In this document: positions 24,788 to 34,326 of the stretch, piece by piece
Layout of the letters: the number at the start of each line of letters is the position of its first letter
Numbering within the stretch: position 1 is the stretch's first letter
From: Hymenobacter sediminis
GTDB taxonomy: Bacteria > Bacteroidota > Bacteroidia > Cytophagales > Hymenobacteraceae
Length of the DNA stretch: 64,000 bases
Assembly (NCBI RefSeq): GCF_003231285.1
Contig: NZ_QKNS01000002.1
Coordinates: 496,001 to 560,000 of the forward strand
Direction of reading: 5' to 3'
The notes under the pieces: model-generated
Seen by the model: the letters and a program-made list of their open reading frames with translations, nothing else
Database searches by the model: none
Told to the model about the DNA's origin: nothing
Program-made: the position numbers and the translations under genes

Positions 24788-26227
24788 TTACTTCCAGCCG
24801 CCACCCAGGGCCCGGTACACATTGACCATGGCCGTGAGCTGCTGCAGCTTGGTTTCAGTAAGGTCGAACTTGGATTCCAGAGCTTCCCGCTGGGTTAGGA
24901 GCACCTCCGTGTAGTCGGCGCGGGCAGAGCGGAACAGGCTGTTGGAAATGGTAATGGACTGGTTCAGAGCCTCCACGGCCTTGGCTTTCTCGCCGTAGCT
25001 TTTATCGAGGTTATTCAGGTTGGCCAGTTGGTTGGCTACCTCCACGTAGGCCTTCAGAATGGTCTGCTCGTACTGGTAGGCCGTCTGAATCTGGCGGGCG
25101 TTGGCGCTGGAATACACCGCATTGATGCCGTTGCGGTTTACCAGCGGCGCTATCAAATCACCCCCAAGTGAGTACAGCATCGACTCAGGGCTGGAGAACA
25201 GCAGGCCGGGCTTGAAGGCACCGAAGCCGGCCGAGCCCGTGATGCGCAGCGAGGGGTAGAAATTGGCCCGCGCTACCTGCACATCGAGCTTGGAAGCCGC
25301 CAGGTTCTGCTCGGCCTGCCGGATGTCGGGGCGGTTTAGCAGGAGCTGGGCCGGCACCCCGGCCTGAATGGTGGCCGGCACGAAGCTGTTGAAGGAGGCA
25401 TCGTCGCGGACAATGGCGCGGGGGTAGCGGCCCACCAGAAAGTTAAGCCGGTTCTCGGTTTCCACGATGCGCTGCTGCACGTTGTATTGCAGGCTCTGGG
25501 TATTGTGTACCTGGGCCTCGAAGCGGCGCACAGCCAGCTCGGTGGTGCGGGCAGCTTCCTTCTGCAGGCGCACAGCTTCCAGGGCATTGCTTTGAATGGC
25601 AATGTTCTGCTTCACAATGGCCAGTTGGTTGTCGAGGGCCAGCAGCTCGTAGTACGAGGTGGCAATTTCGGCAATCAGATTGGTCACCATAAAGTTCTTG
25701 CCCTCCACCGAAGCCAGGTAGCGGTTAGCCGCCGCCTTCCGGGAGTTGCGCAGCTTGTGCCAGATGTCCACCTCCCAGGTAGCAAAAGCGCCTACCTGGT
25801 AATTGGTCAGTGGGTCGGGGTTGGGCTTGTCGGGCTTGATGGCCACCTGCTCTTCTGTGGCACCCTGCAGGGTGTAGCGGCCGGGCCGGTCCGCATCGGC
25901 GCGGGCGCCTAAGCCGATGAAGGGCAGGTACTCGCCCTTACGAACTTGCACCTCGTTGCGGGCAATCTGAATTTCCTGCAGGGTGATGTTCAGCTCCTGG
26001 TTGTTGTGCAGGGCGGTGTCAATCAGAGCTACCAGGTTGGGGTCAGTGAAAAACTGTTTCCACTGCACCTTTCCCGTGGTGTTCGTCGAGTCCTGGGTGC
26101 TACCCGTGTAGGAAGCCGGAACCGCGCGGTTCTCGGTTTTCTGCGTCAGCTGTGGGGTTTTGCAGGCACCCACGGCCAGGGCCAGGGCGGCGGCGCTCAG
26201 GCCTTGGTAGATGCGTCTTTTAAGCAT
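24788..26227 (-). CDS. Outer-membrane efflux lipoprotein (TolC/NodT family)
   Basis: About 479 residues. The start at 26227 (MLKRRIYQGLSAAALALAVGAC) gives a tight lipoprotein leader and overlaps the end of the RND gene by 8 bases; ATG at 26245 would add six residues. Two OEP repeats are visible: QWKQFFTDPNLVALIDTALHNNQELNI, EIQIARNEVQVRKGEYLP, then GVPAQLLLNRPDIRQAEQNLAASKLDVQVARANFYPSLRITGS, the classic NodT-group motif. It forms the trimeric exit duct of the tripartite pump in the outer membrane. Third gene of the adaptor-pump-duct operon. Terminator follows. Confidence 0.93.
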   Translation of the reverse strand: MLKRRIYQGLSAAALALAVGACKTPQLTQKTENRAVPASYTGSTQDSTNTTGKVQWKQFFTDPNLVALIDTALHNNQELNITLQEIQIARNEVQVRKGEYLPFIGLGARADADRPGRYTLQGATEEQVAIKPDKPNPDPLTNYQVGAFATWEVDIWHKLRNSRKAAANRYLASVEGKNFMVTNLIAEIATSYYELLALDNQLAIVKQNIAIQSNALEAVRLQKEAARTTELAVRRFEAQVHNTQSLQYNVQQRIVETENRLNFLVGRYPRAIVRDDASFNSFVPATIQAGVPAQLLLNRPDIRQAEQNLAASKLDVQVARANFYPSLRITGSAGFGAFKPGLLFSSPESMLYSLGGDLIAPLVNRNGINAVYSSANARQIQTAYQYEQTILKAYVEVANQLANLNNLDKSYGEKAKAVEALNQSITISNSLFRSARADYTEVLLTQREALESKFDLTETKLQQLTAMVNVYRALGGGWK

Positions 26228-29200
26228 GAGCTTCAACTTCTTCAACTAAAACGTGCGGCTCGAACTCTGACAGCGGGTGTTCATTCTCGTCGCTGATCAG
26301 CTTGCGGCCATCGGCCAGAGAACCGAAAATGTAGTATAGGCCGGGCACGATGATGACCCCGAAAACCGTCCCGAACAACATGCCGCCCAGGGCCGAGGTA
26401 CCAATGGTGCGGTTGCCGATGGCGCCGGCGCCGTGGGCAATAACCAGCGGAATCAACCCGGCGATGAAGGCGAAGGAAGTCATCAAGATGGGGCGGAAAC
26501 GCACTTTGGCGCCTTCAATGGCCGCGTCGCGGACGGACATGCCTTCTTCGCGTTTCTGCACCGCGAATTCTACAATGAGCACCGCGTTTTTCCCCAGCAG
26601 ACCTACCAGCATCACCAGGCCCACCTGAGCGTAGATATTGTTAGCCAGGCCCATGCCCTTAATGAGCAGGAAGGAGCCGAAAATACCGGCTGGCAAGGAG
26701 AAAATAACGGCCAGCGGCAGCAGGAAGCTTTCGTACTGGGCGGCCAGCACCAGATACACGAACACAATCACCACCAGGAAGATGTAGATGGCTTCGTTGC
26801 CCCGGCTTACCTCGTCCTTCGAGAGGCCACCCCAGTCGATGTCGTAGCCGCGGGGTAGGGTTTTGGCTGCTACCTCCTGCACCGCCTTGATGGCCTCACC
26901 CGAGCTATAGCCGGGGGCCGCGTCGCCGCGAATGGAGGCTGTGGGGTACATGTTGTAGCGGTTGATTTCGTTGGCACCCTGGCCCTTCACAATCTTCATG
27001 AAGGCCGAGAATGGCACCATTTCGCCCTTATCATTCTTCACCCACATATCCAGGATGTCTTTGGGTAGGCGGCGGTACTCGGGCGAGGCCTGCACGAACA
27101 CCTTGAAGAAGCGCTGGTACTTGATGAAGCCCAGCTCGTAGGTCGAGCCTACCATAATGCTCAGCGTGTTCATGGCATTGCCGATGCTCACGCCCTTCTG
27201 CATAGCCAGCTGGTTGTCGATCTGCAGCTCGTACTGGGGGTAGTTAGCTGAGAAGAAGGTAAATAGCCCGCTCAGCTCCTTGCGCTTTTTCAGCTCGGCC
27301 ATAAAGTCCTCGTTCACCTTTTCCAGCGCCTTGTAGTCGCCAGTGCTGGTTTTGTCGAGTAGCTGCAGCTGGAAACCACCAGCGGCGCCGTAGCCTGGAA
27401 CTGCTGGCGGCTCGAAGAATTCGATGGTCGCGCCAGGAATCTCCTTGGCCTTTTCCTCCAGCCCTTCCACAATGTCATGGATAGATTGCTTGCGCTTGTC
27501 CCAGGGCTTAAGGTCAATCAGCAGGGTGCCGGCGTTGGAGCCGCGGCCCTCGGTCAGTACCTCGTAGCCGGCCAGGGAGGAAATGCTTTCCACGCCGGGT
27601 ACTTCCTTGGCCAGCTTCGAAAGCTGTTGCGACAGGGCATTGGTGCGCTCCAGCGTGGAGCCGGGCGGCGTCTGGATGATGGCGTAGAGCATGCCCTGGT
27701 CCTCGGCCGGGATGAAGCCCGAAGGGAGGGTAGAGGAGATGCCGAAAATGCCTAGGCCGAAGCCCATCAGAATCAAGAAGGTGATAAGGCGGCGGTCCAC
27801 CAGCTTTTCCAGGAAGCCCACGTAGCGGCCAGTCAGGCGCTCGAAACCCCGGTTAAACCAGTCGATGAACCGGTTGATGGGCGTTTTCTTGCGCGGTTGG
27901 CCGTGGGTGTTCTTCAGGATCATGGCGCAGAGCACCGGCGTCAGGGTCAGGGCCACTATACCCGAAATGACGATAGACGAAGCCATGGTAATCGAGAACT
28001 GCCGGTAGAAAATACCCACCGGGCCGCTCATGAAGGCCACCGGCACGAATACGGCCGTCATCAGGATAGTAATGGCAATGATGGCGCCGCTGATTTCACC
28101 TACTACCTCGCGTACCGCCCCATAGGGCGAGAGGTGCTTTTCCTCCATCTTGGCGTGCACGGCTTCCACCACCACAATGGCGTCATCGACCACGATACCA
28201 ATGGCCAGCACGAGGGCAAACAGGGTAATCATGTTGATGGTCATCCCGAAGGCCTGCATGGCAATGAAGGCGCCTACCAGTGAAACCGGCACGGCAATAA
28301 TCGGGATGAGCGTGGAGCGCCAGTCGCCCAGGAACAGGAACACCACCAGGGCCACCAGAATAAAGGCGTCGCGCAGGGTGTGAATTACGTTCTCGGTGGA
28401 TGCGTCGAGGAAGTTCGACACGTCGTAGCTGATTTTGTAGTCCATGCCGGGCGGCATGGTTTTCTTCAGCTCCTCCAGCTTCGCTTTCACGCTCTTAATC
28501 ACGTCCACGGCGTTGGAGCCGTAGGTTTGCTTGAGCATGATGGCCGCCGAGGGGTAGCCGTCGAGGTTGGAGTAGATGTCGTAGAACTCGGAGCCCAGCT
28601 CCACGTTGGCCACGTCCTTTAGGCGCAGGGTTTCACCATTGGCGTTGGCCCTGATGATGACGTTCTTATACTCCTCCACGTCGTTGAAGCGGCCTTTGTA
28701 GGTCAGCACGTATTCCAGCGCCGAGGCCTCTTTGCCGTCACTGCGGCCGATACGACCCGGCGAGCCAATCACGCTCTGGTCGTTGAGGGCTTCCATCACA
28801 TCATCCACCGACAGGTTGTAGGCCCGCATGCGGTCCGGCTTCAGCCACACGCGCATGGCGTACTGCCGAGAGCCCAGAATGCTGGCCCGGCCGATGCCGT
28901 CGATGCGCTGGATTTCGGGCAGCATGTTTACCCCAGCAAAGTTGAAGAGGTACCGCATGTCGGTATTCTTGTCTTTGCTGTAGAGGTTCACATACATGAG
29001 CATGTTGGGCACCACGCGGTTTACCACTACCCCCTCGCGCTGCACCAACACCGGCAAGCGGTTGAGCACCTGCGCAATACGGGTGTTTACGTTCACCACG
29101 GCCTGCTCCGGGTCAGTACCCAGGTTGAAGACAATCTGGATGTTGGCCTCACCCGCCGATACGGCGTCGGAGGTCATGTACTTCATGCCGGGCACGCCGT

Positions 29201-29408
29201 TGATGGCCTGTTCCAACGGAATCAGCACCGACTCGGTCAGCACTTTGGCGCTGGCACCGGGGTAGGCAGTGCTCACCATCACCATGGGCGGCGAAATCTC
29301 CGGAAACTGGGAGGTGGGCAGGGTATTGATGGCCAGTATGCCCAGGAAGAGAATGACCACCGATATGACGATGGCAAATACTGGCCGACGAAGAAATTTA
29401 CTGAACAT
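26220..29408 (-). CDS. RND multidrug efflux pump (HAE1/AcrB type)
   Basis: A full-length 1062-residue inner-membrane proton antiporter. Helix 1 (FAIVISVVILFLGILAINTLP), the porter domain signature FPEISPPMVMVSTAYPGAS, the TM4 aspartate pair in GIVVDDAIVVVEAVHAKM, FIPAEDQGMLYAIIQTPPGST at the second porter half, and GLLGKNAVLIVEFAVQKREEG near the end are all present. It moves drugs, detergents or dyes from the periplasm or membrane through the outer-membrane duct. Encoded between adaptor and duct genes; it overlaps the duct gene by 8 bases. No repressor gene is adjacent, so regulation is not local. Confidence 0.96.
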   Translation of the reverse strand: MFSKFLRRPVFAIVISVVILFLGILAINTLPTSQFPEISPPMVMVSTAYPGASAKVLTESVLIPLEQAINGVPGMKYMTSDAVSAGEANIQIVFNLGTDPEQAVVNVNTRIAQVLNRLPVLVQREGVVVNRVVPNMLMYVNLYSKDKNTDMRYLFNFAGVNMLPEIQRIDGIGRASILGSRQYAMRVWLKPDRMRAYNLSVDDVMEALNDQSVIGSPGRIGRSDGKEASALEYVLTYKGRFNDVEEYKNVIIRANANGETLRLKDVANVELGSEFYDIYSNLDGYPSAAIMLKQTYGSNAVDVIKSVKAKLEELKKTMPPGMDYKISYDVSNFLDASTENVIHTLRDAFILVALVVFLFLGDWRSTLIPIIAVPVSLVGAFIAMQAFGMTINMITLFALVLAIGIVVDDAIVVVEAVHAKMEEKHLSPYGAVREVVGEISGAIIAITILMTAVFVPVAFMSGPVGIFYRQFSITMASSIVISGIVALTLTPVLCAMILKNTHGQPRKKTPINRFIDWFNRGFERLTGRYVGFLEKLVDRRLITFLILMGFGLGIFGISSTLPSGFIPAEDQGMLYAIIQTPPGSTLERTNALSQQLSKLAKEVPGVESISSLAGYEVLTEGRGSNAGTLLIDLKPWDKRKQSIHDIVEGLEEKAKEIPGATIEFFEPPAVPGYGAAGGFQLQLLDKTSTGDYKALEKVNEDFMAELKKRKELSGLFTFFSANYPQYELQIDNQLAMQKGVSIGNAMNTLSIMVGSTYELGFIKYQRFFKVFVQASPEYRRLPKDILDMWVKNDKGEMVPFSAFMKIVKGQGANEINRYNMYPTASIRGDAAPGYSSGEAIKAVQEVAAKTLPRGYDIDWGGLSKDEVSRGNEAIYIFLVVIVFVYLVLAAQYESFLLPLAVIFSLPAGIFGSFLLIKGMGLANNIYAQVGLVMLVGLLGKNAVLIVEFAVQKREEGMSVRDAAIEGAKVRFRPILMTSFAFIAGLIPLVIAHGAGAIGNRTIGTSALGGMLFGTVFGVIIVPGLYYIFGSLADGRKLISDENEHPLSEFEPHVLVEEVEAHA

Positions 29409-29420
29409 AACTGATGGTTT

Positions 29421-29508
29421 CAGTTGTCAGCTGCCGGTTGTCGGTTGTCGGTCCGTGCCAGGGCTTGTTCCTGACATCTGACAACTCGTAACTGGCAACT
29501 GGTAACTA
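29421..29508. repeat. GTTGTCAG-type repeats and imperfect inverted repeat inside the efflux operon
   Basis: The gap between the adaptor and pump genes holds three close copies of GTTGTC (29423-29451). On the other side lies an inverted series, CTGACATCTGACAACTCGTAACTGGCAACTGGTAACT. The two halves can pair imperfectly. It may set the ratio of adaptor to pump mRNA, or be only a dispersed repeat; the short unit (about 7 bases, GTTGTCA or CAACTGG) is repeated in degenerate form. Confidence 0.5.
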
Positions 29509-30594
29509 CTCAGAGTAGGTTTTCAGGTGGGCAATCACCGACTTCGGCTCTTGGTAGTTGAAGTGGATTTTGTCGCCATCTTTTACTTTCCGGATGCCTT
29601 CCAGCATAATCTTGTCGTCGGCCTTCAACCCCGAGGAGATGATGTAGAGGTCGGGCATTTCAGCGGCCACGGTCACCTCTTTCTGGTGCACCTTGTTCTT
29701 GCCATCCACCACGTACACGAATTTTTTCTCGAGCACTTCGAAGGTGGCTTTCTGCGGAATAATCACGGCGTTTTTGAGCGGTACAGTCATCAGCACCGAG
29801 CCCGTTTCGCCGTTGCGCAGCAGGCCTTTGGGGTTGGGGAAGGTGGCCCGGAAGGCAATGTTGCCGGTTTCGTTATTGAAGTCGGCCTCAATGGTTTGTA
29901 CCACGCCGGGGTAATCAAACACCTCGTTGTTGGCCATGCGCAGCTTCACCTGCAAGGGGCTGTCGGACTGGGCGTGCGATTTATAGGACAGGTATTCTGC
30001 TTCCGGCACGTTGTAGTACACCCACATCTTGCTGTTGTCGGAGAGGGTAGTGAGCAGGTCACCCTCATCTACCAGACTACCGAGCCGCGCCTGGAAGTGG
30101 TCCATGATGCCATTGAAGGGAGCCTTAATGGCGGTGAACTGCAGGTGAGTTTGGGCCAAGGATACTTCTGCTTTTGCCTTTTCCAGCTTGGCCTGCGACA
30201 GAGCCAGCTCATTGGGCGATACGATGTTGCCGTCGGCCAGCTTCTTGGTGTTCTGGTACTCGATGTTCACGAACTTGGCCTCGGCCTGGGCTTTTTTCAG
30301 CTCAGCCTGGTAGAGCAAGGGCATGATCTGAAACATCATCTGTCCTTCGTGCACGTACTGGCCCTCGTCCACGAAAATCTTCTGGAGGTAGCCTTTTTCC
30401 AGCGCCCGCAACTCAATGTGCTGGTAGGCATGAATCTGCGACACGTACTCCTTGGTGATGGTCGTGTCTTTCTGCAGAGGGCTGGTAACCAGGAACTTTA
30501 CCTTTTCTTCCTTTTCTTTCTTCTTTTCGGAGCAGCTTGTACTTCCGTACAAGAGCCCTAAGCTCATAAGCATGAGCGTGAACGTTCTGTTCAT
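29506..30594 (-). CDS. Efflux pump periplasmic adaptor (membrane fusion protein)
   Basis: A 362-residue lipoprotein. The start at 30594 gives MNRTFTLMLMSLGLLYGSTSC with a lipobox at STSC; the frame is open further upstream without leader character. It has an acidic/basic linker (EKKKEKEEKVKF), a biotinyl-lipoyl half (LEKGYLQKIFVDEGQYVHEGQMMFQI), a coiled-coil hairpin (YQAELKKAQAEAKFVNIEYQNTKKLA...LSQAKLEKAKAEVSLAQ), the second lipoyl half (IKAPFNGIMDHFQARLGSLVDEGDLL), and beta-barrel and membrane-proximal parts. It joins the RND pump to the outer-membrane duct. First gene of the operon; its promoter should lie in 30595-30930. Confidence 0.94.
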   Translation of the reverse strand: MNRTFTLMLMSLGLLYGSTSCSEKKKEKEEKVKFLVTSPLQKDTTITKEYVSQIHAYQHIELRALEKGYLQKIFVDEGQYVHEGQMMFQIMPLLYQAELKKAQAEAKFVNIEYQNTKKLADGNIVSPNELALSQAKLEKAKAEVSLAQTHLQFTAIKAPFNGIMDHFQARLGSLVDEGDLLTTLSDNSKMWVYYNVPEAEYLSYKSHAQSDSPLQVKLRMANNEVFDYPGVVQTIEADFNNETGNIAFRATFPNPKGLLRNGETGSVLMTVPLKNAVIIPQKATFEVLEKKFVYVVDGKNKVHQKEVTVAAEMPDLYIISSGLKADDKIMLEGIRKVKDGDKIHFNYQEPKSVIAHLKTYSE

Positions 30595-30930
30595 AAGAAC
30601 TATACTGGTGATCTGAAGAGATATAATTGAGGGGAGTGCGCTACCAAAGGGCAGGAGAAGGAGGGGCATCAATGACCGGTGCGTGTCAGGCCGGAGCAGG
30701 TAAAACCCAGATAAAATGCGGACGCAGCATCATGTTGTCGGCTGATTAATGATGCAAAGCACTTACCTCGACATGAAGACGGTATGAAGCAATCAGAAAT
30801 TTGGCCGGCACGTTCGGGCCGCGGGAGGGGGTAGGGTTTAAATAGGGCATTTGCCTACCCCCGCACTCGTCGCAAACCCTCACTTACTAAGGGTAGACTG
30901 CGGAAAACCCACATAAACAGATAGCATGGG
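30595..30930. other. Gene-free gap holding the efflux operon promoter region
   Basis: About 335 bases between the efflux adaptor start and the terminator of the beta-helix gene. It should hold the efflux promoter. No clear TAnnTTTG box and no operator palindrome could be recognised. Two GGGGTAG/CTACCCC heptamers lie close together at about 30829-30856 in opposite orientation. Confidence 0.45.
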
Positions 30931-30970
30931 GAAACAAAAAAGGCGGCCCACGGGCCGCCTTTTTTGTTTC
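30931..30970. terminator. Perfect 19-bp hairpin terminator
   Basis: 30931-30949 is the exact inverted complement of 30952-30970 with only two bases between. The GC core (GGCGGCCC) is flanked by A6/T6, so it works in both directions. It ends the T9SS beta-helix gene. Confidence 0.92.
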
Positions 30971-30987
30971 TGGTAAGATGAGTTATG

Positions 30988-33957
30988 CTAGCGGATAACC
31001 AACCGCAAGGGCTTGCTGGGGAGCCCGGTGCCTTGCACCTGCAGCAAGTATACCCCCGCACCCAAGGTAGCCGGCAGTTGCAGCGGCACTTCCAGTTGGG
31101 TGGTTTTGCTCAGGTTTTGGGTCATCACGGCGCGGCCGCTTAGGTCGCGTAGCGTTACCTGAATGGGGCCCTGGGCTGCTTTGGGTAAGCTCAGCGTCAC
31201 GCGGCCAGTGCTGGTGGGGTTGGGATAGAGAGCCAGCTGGCTGGTTTGGGCCGTGGTGGTAGCCAGAACGGCTGTGCGCAGGGCTACGGCTTCTACCTCA
31301 GAGTAGCGGGCACCAGTGGCGCTGGCCTGCCGCAACCGGTAAAAGGCCTGCTTCAGATTCGGTAGGGCCTGATCCTGGTAGGTGTATTTGAGTGATTGAG
31401 CCGTAATGCCCCGGCTGGCTACAAAGCCAATCTGCTGCCAGGCGCTGGCGTCCGGGGAGCGTTCTACGGCATAACCGGCCGTGCTCGTTTCGCTGCTCAT
31501 CGTCCACTCCAGATCCACGGTGCCGGGCTGGGGCTGCGTGGCGGTAAAGCTCGACATCTGCACAGACAGCGGGTTGATGGTAGGGGAGAGCGAGCCGAAG
31601 GTGAAGATGCCGCTGCTGAGGGGCTGCCCCGAGGCTACTGAGCCTGCGCCTAGTGCTCCGCCCAGGGTGCCGGAGCCGGTAGTCGTCCAGGTGCTGCCCT
31701 CCAGGCGCGCTACCTGCAGATCCTGCGAAAAGTCATCAATGCCACTACGGAAGGCATTTTCCCAGTACAACTGCACCGTAACCAGGCTAGCCGCCGAGCC
31801 TTCCAGTAACCAGTGCTCTACCTGGCTAACCTCGCTCAGCGGGGTATTGGCCGTGCGGGTGGGGTAGGCGGTGGGCACGTATTCAGCCGTGAAGGAAGCA
31901 GTGGTGCTGGCCGGAGCCGAAATGCCTAGGCGCGCCCATTGCCCATCTTTTCCGAGGGGGAACACAAAGGCTTGCTCGCCCAGCTTGCGCAGTGGGCCCG
32001 CTACGTAGGAACCCGTATTACCCGGCGTGGCAGTAGCTTCGTTGGCAAGGGTTAGAAGGGTAGCCGCCGAAGTCTGCACTAGGCCATTCGTCAGGGTAAG
32101 AGTGCCCGTCAGGGTGAAGGGCGCGGCCAGCGTCAGGGTTTTGCCGGCAGCATTCAGGGTTAGGTTCTGCAAAGAGGTAGCACCCGTGTTGGTCAGGGTG
32201 AAGCCGCGCGTCACGTTCAATTCACCTTGGTACACCCCAGCAGCGGCGCTCAGCGTGCCGTTTTCTGCCAGCAAGTCGGCGGCTTCCTGCAACTGCGAGG
32301 CAGTGCCGGTTTGGGGGCTTTGGGCGTCGGTGTGGAGGTAGGCGAAGGTTGGCAGAGGGCCAACGGCCGCGTCAGCATCAGTGGCCGCGTGGAGGTAGGG
32401 CGCGAAATCAACCAAGCCAGTAGGCGCCAAGCTAGATATAGGCGCGAAACCGGCATCGGGGCCGCCTAGGGTTACTACTAATCCGCCCAGGCCAGCCTCA
32501 CCGCGCACGACGGCCGGCTGGTTGCTTCCCAGCCAGTTCAGGGACGCCTCTACGGGGCTGCTCAGGTTTACGGCCCGAATGGCGGTAGCGCAGCTGTCCA
32601 GCCGGTTGCCGCGGATACTGTCGCCGCTGGCAGGCACGTAGCCGTTGCGGGTCATGTTGAAGAAGGGGGTAGCACCGGTGCTGTTGGCCGGGCGGTCCTG
32701 CACCTGCACCGCAATCTGGCACTGGGCCACCACGTTGCCGAATACTTTGTTCCGGCTACCCTCTACCACTATCCCAAACCCATTGAAGAAACCTGCTGAG
32801 CTAGCAGCATCGGCCTGGAAGCCCCGGATGGTGTTGCCCTGAATGTAGGCCCCACCCGTAAGCAAGTCGCCGTTGAGGCCGCCGCCCGCGTTAATCACGT
32901 TCCGGTCCCGATCAATGAATACAATGCCTGCATGGTCGATGCTTAAGGACGCCGAAGCGCTCAGAGGCCGGGCAATGTAGTTGTTGCGCACCACGAAGCT
33001 GCCGGCCCCACCGCGCTGGCCGTTGCCGGTGCACGATTTCAGCTCCATGCCCACTGCCGCGTTGTTACGGATAGTGTTGCCTTCAATGAGAGCCGCTGGG
33101 CTGGTAAATGCTCCGTTGGCATCGCGCTGGCCCCCGGCCCCCAGAATGGCCAGGGCTGGCTCTTGGTTCTGCTCAAACCGGGAGCCCCGAATAATCAGCC
33201 CGCTTACGCTGCCATCGTTCACGTCAATTCCGCTCCGGCGGTTGCCCTCGAACACCCCGTTCTCAATCAGGATGTTCTGCTTGTGTCCGTTCACTAGGAA
33301 CAGGCCTCGGCCGGCACCGTTGCTGGTGGTGTTAGCCCCCTCGGCGCTGCGGGAGGCAGTTACCCGCCGGAACGTCAGGTTTTGCACGCCACCCAAACTG
33401 TTCCAGAAAATGCCGCACTGGCGGTTGGCCACAGCTTCCACATCTTCCAGCAACACGTTGGCCCGGGCCGCACCGTCGGTTTGCAGGCCGAAGTCGTAGG
33501 CGCGCAGGGTCAGGTCGGCAATGGTAAGTGGCTGCGCGCTGGTACCGCCGCTGGCCGTAAGCAGCAGCCCTACTTCGGTGGTCTGAGTAGGAGCGGGCTG
33601 CAGGCCGCCATCAAAGATAGTGGCACGGGTAGGGGCCGCCGAGGCAGTGCCTGCGCCCTGGAGGTTCACATTTTTGTTGAGTACGATGCGCTCTGTGTAC
33701 GTGCCGGCATCAATAAAAATGGTTTGCACTTCGGGGCCGGCCTGGGCGAGGGCGCGGGCTACCGTAGCATAGGGTGCTGCTGCCGAGCCATTGCCCGTAG
33801 CGTCGTTGCCAGGGGCCGTCGTGAAGACGTCGCCGGTAGTGGCTGCATCGTTCACATAGAGGCCAGGCGCGCTACCCGTGGTCTGGGCGCTGGCCTGCCC
33901 AACCGTCAGGCCTAATCCCAGCAAAAATGGACTTAAATGAGGTAAGAATGTCTTCAT
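30988..33957 (-). CDS. Secreted beta-helix protein with T9SS sorting domain
   Basis: 989 residues. Signal peptide (MKTFLPHLSPFLLGLGLTVGQASAQ), then a pectate-lyase-like right-handed parallel beta-helix of about 450 residues: YATVARALAQAGPEVQTIFIDAGTYTERIVL, then repeats such as RGLFLVNGHKQNILIENGVFEGNRRSGIDV and SGLIIRGSRFEQNQ. A middle beta-sandwich region follows, then a fibronectin-like segment (VDLEWTMSSETSTAGYAVERSPD). The C-terminal type IX sorting domain has LALYPNPTSTGRVTLSLP, LRDLSGRAVM and AGVYLLQV. It is exported through T9SS and probably held on the cell surface or released. No catalytic residues could be assigned, so it may bind or cut polysaccharide or serve as an adhesin. Confidence 0.85.
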   Translation of the reverse strand: MKTFLPHLSPFLLGLGLTVGQASAQTTGSAPGLYVNDAATTGDVFTTAPGNDATGNGSAAAPYATVARALAQAGPEVQTIFIDAGTYTERIVLNKNVNLQGAGTASAAPTRATIFDGGLQPAPTQTTEVGLLLTASGGTSAQPLTIADLTLRAYDFGLQTDGAARANVLLEDVEAVANRQCGIFWNSLGGVQNLTFRRVTASRSAEGANTTSNGAGRGLFLVNGHKQNILIENGVFEGNRRSGIDVNDGSVSGLIIRGSRFEQNQEPALAILGAGGQRDANGAFTSPAALIEGNTIRNNAAVGMELKSCTGNGQRGGAGSFVVRNNYIARPLSASASLSIDHAGIVFIDRDRNVINAGGGLNGDLLTGGAYIQGNTIRGFQADAASSAGFFNGFGIVVEGSRNKVFGNVVAQCQIAVQVQDRPANSTGATPFFNMTRNGYVPASGDSIRGNRLDSCATAIRAVNLSSPVEASLNWLGSNQPAVVRGEAGLGGLVVTLGGPDAGFAPISSLAPTGLVDFAPYLHAATDADAAVGPLPTFAYLHTDAQSPQTGTASQLQEAADLLAENGTLSAAAGVYQGELNVTRGFTLTNTGATSLQNLTLNAAGKTLTLAAPFTLTGTLTLTNGLVQTSAATLLTLANEATATPGNTGSYVAGPLRKLGEQAFVFPLGKDGQWARLGISAPASTTASFTAEYVPTAYPTRTANTPLSEVSQVEHWLLEGSAASLVTVQLYWENAFRSGIDDFSQDLQVARLEGSTWTTTGSGTLGGALGAGSVASGQPLSSGIFTFGSLSPTINPLSVQMSSFTATQPQPGTVDLEWTMSSETSTAGYAVERSPDASAWQQIGFVASRGITAQSLKYTYQDQALPNLKQAFYRLRQASATGARYSEVEAVALRTAVLATTTAQTSQLALYPNPTSTGRVTLSLPKAAQGPIQVTLRDLSGRAVMTQNLSKTTQLEVPLQLPATLGAGVYLLQVQGTGLPSKPLRLVIR

Positions 33958-34310
33958 GCAATAAGATGTAAATCAGGGCTTTGCTTGTGGCTGCAAAGGT
34001 CGGATAAAATGAGAAAAGTATAATCGATAAAGTAGGCGTGTATAAGAAAGGCTGGGCTCTCAGAACGGGCTTGCTGCTCTATATATGGGAAAATGTTAGT
34101 GTATACCTGCTCTGTCGCATCCTATAAGTGGAATAAGCGGCTTAGTTGGTTATTAATTTTATTATAGAACTGATAAAAATCAGTTTTCCGGTACTTCGGA
34201 GCAGGACGCATAGGCAGCCAAGACGGCCTTGCCGGCCGCTATGGAAAGTCAGCAGGAAGTAGCCGTTCCGTAAAACCAGACGAGTCTGGCGTCGCGCGCA
34301 GGTTCCTGCC
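33958..34310. other. AT-rich gap between divergent T9SS gene and dnaG
   Basis: About 350 bases. Near 33989-33999 the minus strand reads CCGACCTTTGC, one base off a TAnnTTTG box, and probably starts the beta-helix gene. AACTGAT at 34168-34174 and ATCAGTT at 34179-34185 form a 7-bp hairpin in an AT-rich stretch. No further gene was seen. Confidence 0.45.
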
Positions 34311-34318
34311 TACCTTTG
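34311..34318 (+). promoter_or_regulatory. Promoter -7 box directly before dnaG
   Basis: TACCTTTG fits TAnnTTTG exactly and ends only 8 bases before the dnaG ATG. With normal spacing the transcript would start within a few bases of the start codon, so the mRNA should be leaderless or nearly so. Confidence 0.6.
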
Positions 34319-34326
34319 TAGGTAGT

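Noticed and set aside
29527..30561. 344-codon plus-strand frame opposite the efflux adaptor
   Set aside because: Shadow of the adaptor gene; no leader or motif.
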